64,000 nt of DNA from Candidatus Geothermarchaeum rappei. Its GTDB lineage: Archaea > Thermoproteota > Nitrososphaeria > Geothermarchaeales > JDFR-13. A model generated the notes under the pieces. That model had not been told where the DNA came from, did no database searches, and saw only the letters and a program-made list of their open reading frames with translations. The position numbers and the translations under genes are program-made. The stretch is taken from assembly GCA_002011085.2 (NCBI GenBank), contig MTMB02000001.1:167820-231819 (forward strand), given 5' to 3'. Positions 63,851-64,000 of this stretch are shown one piece after another; position 1 is the first letter of the stretch; the number at the start of each line of letters is the position of its first letter.

Positions 63851-64000
63851 CTAGGTATAGTGAAGTAAAAACCAAAGTAGAGAATCAATTGCTACCAGAT
63901 CTTCTCCTAGCATATCTCTAAGCTGATTTAAAACTCTATTTATTCTCCGATAGGTCACGCCGGGGTCTGTTGATTTAAGAGGCATTATACCTAGTTTTTC
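63851..64000 (-). CDS. Fragment of a gene running off the right edge (C-terminus)
   Basis: The last 49 codons of a minus-strand frame read EKLGIMPLKSTDPGVTYRRI, then INRVLNQLRDMLGEDLVAID and SLLWFLLHYT, ending at a TAG (63851-63853). The reading frame continues without another stop for 31 more sense codons to a TAA at 63755, 2 nt before the EVE-nuclease ATG. The C-terminal IDSLLWFL pattern is common in restriction/defence proteins. Product unknown because most lies outside the window. Confidence 0.6.
   Translation of the reverse strand, partial: EKLGIMPLKSTDPGVTYRRINRVLNQLRDMLGEDLVAIDSLLWFLLHYT

Noticed and set aside
48431-64000. Second copy of the tRNA-Thr 3' end as an attachment site
   Set aside because: Not found by eye within the window; it may lie further right.

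Overview
The window is archaeal and looks like a thermophilic crenarchaeal-type (Thermoproteota) genome. It carries topoisomerase VI A and B, a two-domain CDC48 ATPase, aIF1A, aIF2-beta, RIO1, a HerA/NurA pair and Lrp-like and HTH_10 (Bat-type) regulators. It also has TATA-box promoters, heavy AGA/AGG and ATA codon use, and a tRNA with a short intron outside the anticodon loop. I cannot name the genus.

Layout. 1-2.6 kb: NurA-HerA pair (HerA cut by the window edge), then tRNA-Asn. 3-9.7 kb: housekeeping block with topoisomerase VI A and B convergent, then a translation/ribosome-assembly cluster (KH protein, RIO1, aIF1A, DUF424, aIF2-beta). 9.8-14.8 kb: methylthioadenosine and SAH recycling (a purine nucleoside/MTI-type phosphorylase, MTA/SAH deaminase, AhcY) around a YIP1-like and a DUF4097-like protein. 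14.8-23.4 kb: CDC48, tRNA-Leu, P5C reductase, an ABC ATPase pseudogene, an arginine-deiminase-superfamily enzyme, CPBP protease, DUF488 and several hypotheticals.

23-30.7 kb: a respiratory block. A CstA-type carrier is flanked by two paralogous small proteins. It is followed by two Get3/ArsA ATPases, the second with Asn in place of the catalytic switch-I Asp. Then come a heme-copper subunit II that has lost all visible CuA cysteines and a subunit I whose active-site motif aligns with NO reductases, with Asp in place of one metal-ligand His. An HTH_10 regulator closes the block. 30.7-40.2 kb: a complete nitrous oxide reductase locus, nosZ-nosL-membrane protein-nosD-nosF-nosY-regulator on the minus strand. 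It is divergent from a plus-strand operon of two CuA-cupredoxins around a NosR/NapH-like polyferredoxin. A perfect 26-bp palindrome lies between the two operons. Together these blocks suggest NO to N2O to N2 respiration.

40.3-48.4 kb: a 2-hydroxyacid dehydrogenase, transsulfuration genes (CBS-like, cystathionine gamma-synthase/lyase), a small secreted peptide with a two-domain Lrp-like regulator, RpiB plus hexulose-phosphate synthase (pentose supply), DUF1152, an MBL hydrolase and intron-bearing tRNA-Thr(CGT).

48.4-64 kb: directly after that tRNA the DNA becomes visibly more AT-rich and holds a defence island. It contains a SNF2 helicase-DUF3883 / DUF1156 methylase / DUF499 ATPase operon, a Shedu-like coiled-coil nuclease with a small protein and a zinc-hook RecF/Rad50-like ATPase, and an EVE-like domain fused to a PD-(D/E)XK-like nuclease. 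A gene fragment runs off the right edge. The most interesting candidates are the NOR-like oxidase with its Get3-pair neighbourhood, and the Shedu-like/zinc-hook ATPase module.
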